A stretch of 64,000 bases of DNA from Breviolum minutum Mf 1.05b.01. Taxonomy: Eukaryota > Sar > Dinophyceae > Suessiales > Symbiodiniaceae. The DNA lies in NCBI GenBank assembly GCA_000507305.1, contig DF241492.1, positions 1 to 64,000 on the forward strand. The letters are read 5' to 3'. The notes beneath the pieces are model-generated. The model was given only the letters and a program-made list of their open reading frames with translations. It did no database searches and was not told the origin of the DNA. This document shows positions 62,877 to 64,000 of this stretch, one piece after another (position 1 is the stretch's first letter; each line of letters begins with the position of its first letter). A program made the translations under genes and the position numbers.

Positions 62877-63820
62877 GAAATCATGTCCACAAATGGAAAA
62901 AAACAAGTTTCACAGTGCTGGCTGCAGGTTCCCCATGTTGATTTCTGGAAAAACTCACCTACCCCTTGAGTTAAGAGTTCAGATTCACTTCCTGCATTTT
63001 GCTTGCGTTCCGTGAAAAAAATGTCAAGTTCTCAGGATGACCAAAAATATAACAAGACGGAGATCGCTCGATTGGGACCACCCGGTTTACATGGATCTTA
63101 AGAGTTTTTGGTGGAAGCCCAAAAACATATATCAACAAAACGATGCAAATTTGAACACTAAAGTTGAAGATGGGCATCTAATTTGTGCTATCAGTTGAAA
63201 CAATTGATCTTCCGATTCCCTGGAGCAATCAGAATCCTATACATCGTCTCAGCATCTCTTGTTCACCCTCCAACTTGAGAAGGTCTTTGAAAAACCTCAT
63301 GTCACATCATGCCTAACAGGCCTAACAGGGGTCATTACATTACCAACCCATGCATGCTGAGAGCAAATCCCACAAAAGTACTTTAGATTTGCATTTTTTC
63401 ATTATTTATTATATGGGTAATTTAATGACTCTTCCAAATCTATTGGAAATAAGCATTTACCAACCAAGGTGTCCGCAAGGGCCCATGATGGCCCCCTGTG
63501 AGTTGGGTAAATACAGTTATATAACCAATGACTCGAATGATTTTGAAACAGATCCAAATCTTGTAACCATAATAGCAATTTGAAGGTATAACAAATCGGG
63601 GGGCCCAACATAGGGGGCACCATGTTGAACGGCTGATGCTTTCAACTTTGACAAGAACCATTACTTAGGAGGTCATCTGGAAATGTTTGCACATGCAGAT
63701 GCGTGCTTAGCATACTCGTACTACTTATCAATATACACCTGCATGTTAGGTGGCTTTAATATAAGCAGATTGAATCTTCTCCAGATTTGCGGTGAACATA
63801 TCAAATATCCAAAGACCACC

Positions 63821-63932
63821 TACACTCCCTGAATCTAACATTGCCTCGGAATAGGTCAAATCTCAAAAGGAAATTTTTATCTTCCAACCACCACATTTTC
63901 AGAACATGTTTGCTATTAGTTTCAGGGGAAAC
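63821..63932. repeat. Family A element, diverged right end
   Basis: TACACTCCCTGAATCTAACA to GCTATTAGTTTCAGGGGAAA, with the interior CTTCCAACCACCACATTTTC. Confidence 0.7.
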
Positions 63933-64000
63933 TATCTGAGAACCAGCTGCTCCATCTCAGGTTTTTCCCCTGTGCCGATCTTGTTGGATCCGCGACTGCA

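Larger units (their letters stand above)
60642..64000. other. Right-hand flank; no firm exon
   Basis: It should hold the missing 5' exons of gene H. One 31-base island, 63465-63495 (acceptor AACTCACAG, donor GTTGGT), has the right phase for gene H but is too short to trust. The rest holds poly-C runs (60689-60700, 60890-60898), a TA microsatellite (61825-61848), a family B copy, a hairpin element and two family A copies. Confidence 0.35.

Overview
The window looks like nuclear DNA of an intron-rich eukaryote. The coding signal comes in stretches of roughly 20 to 200 bases with richer third positions, flanked by AG / GT-like borders and separated by AT-rich sequence full of TA microsatellites and short inverted-repeat elements. 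A dinoflagellate or related alveolate is the best guess (about 50%). The reasons are: almost all coding signal on one strand (minus), many tiny exons, a few introns that only work with GC or GA donors, and a LINE whose C-terminal Cys/His motif resembles dinoflagellate LINEs. I found no convincing spliced-leader gene, rRNA, tRNA, CRISPR array or bacterial operon.

Gene models were built by hand from acceptor and donor motifs plus exact reading-phase agreement between consecutive exons. From left to right on the minus strand they are: gene A (51-2132, runs off the left edge); gene B (3171-5958, C-terminal membrane anchor) with further exon-like blocks to about 10.85 kb; a decayed LINE (12173-13440) abutting a Pro/Ala-rich tandem-repeat coding region (to 14135); gene C (15521-19277); exon blocks at 21.3-21.7 kb; gene D (25221-27413, N-terminal signal anchor); exon series E and F (29.8-37.8 kb); gene G (38179-41891); and gene H (42559-60641), a 23-exon model and the strongest in the window. 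None is securely identified. Gene H has one exon with a FYVE-like cysteine pattern and one with a weak class-3 lipase-like PPGR..H motif.

The non-coding part is dominated by at least six families of short non-autonomous inverted-repeat elements of about 65-150 bp, nearly all lying in inferred introns or intergenic DNA. Family A (TACCCTCC...GGAGGGTA) has about 18 copies. Family B (GTTGGTGGTTTCAA...TTGAAACCACCACCTAG) has 7 copies, starts with GT and ends with AG like a complete intron, and all copies lie in the same orientation, antisense to the genes. One B copy fills most of a 143-bp intron. These intron-like elements (candidate introners or intron-dwelling MITEs) are the most interesting content of the window. 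All calls are from reading the sequence only; no homology search was possible.
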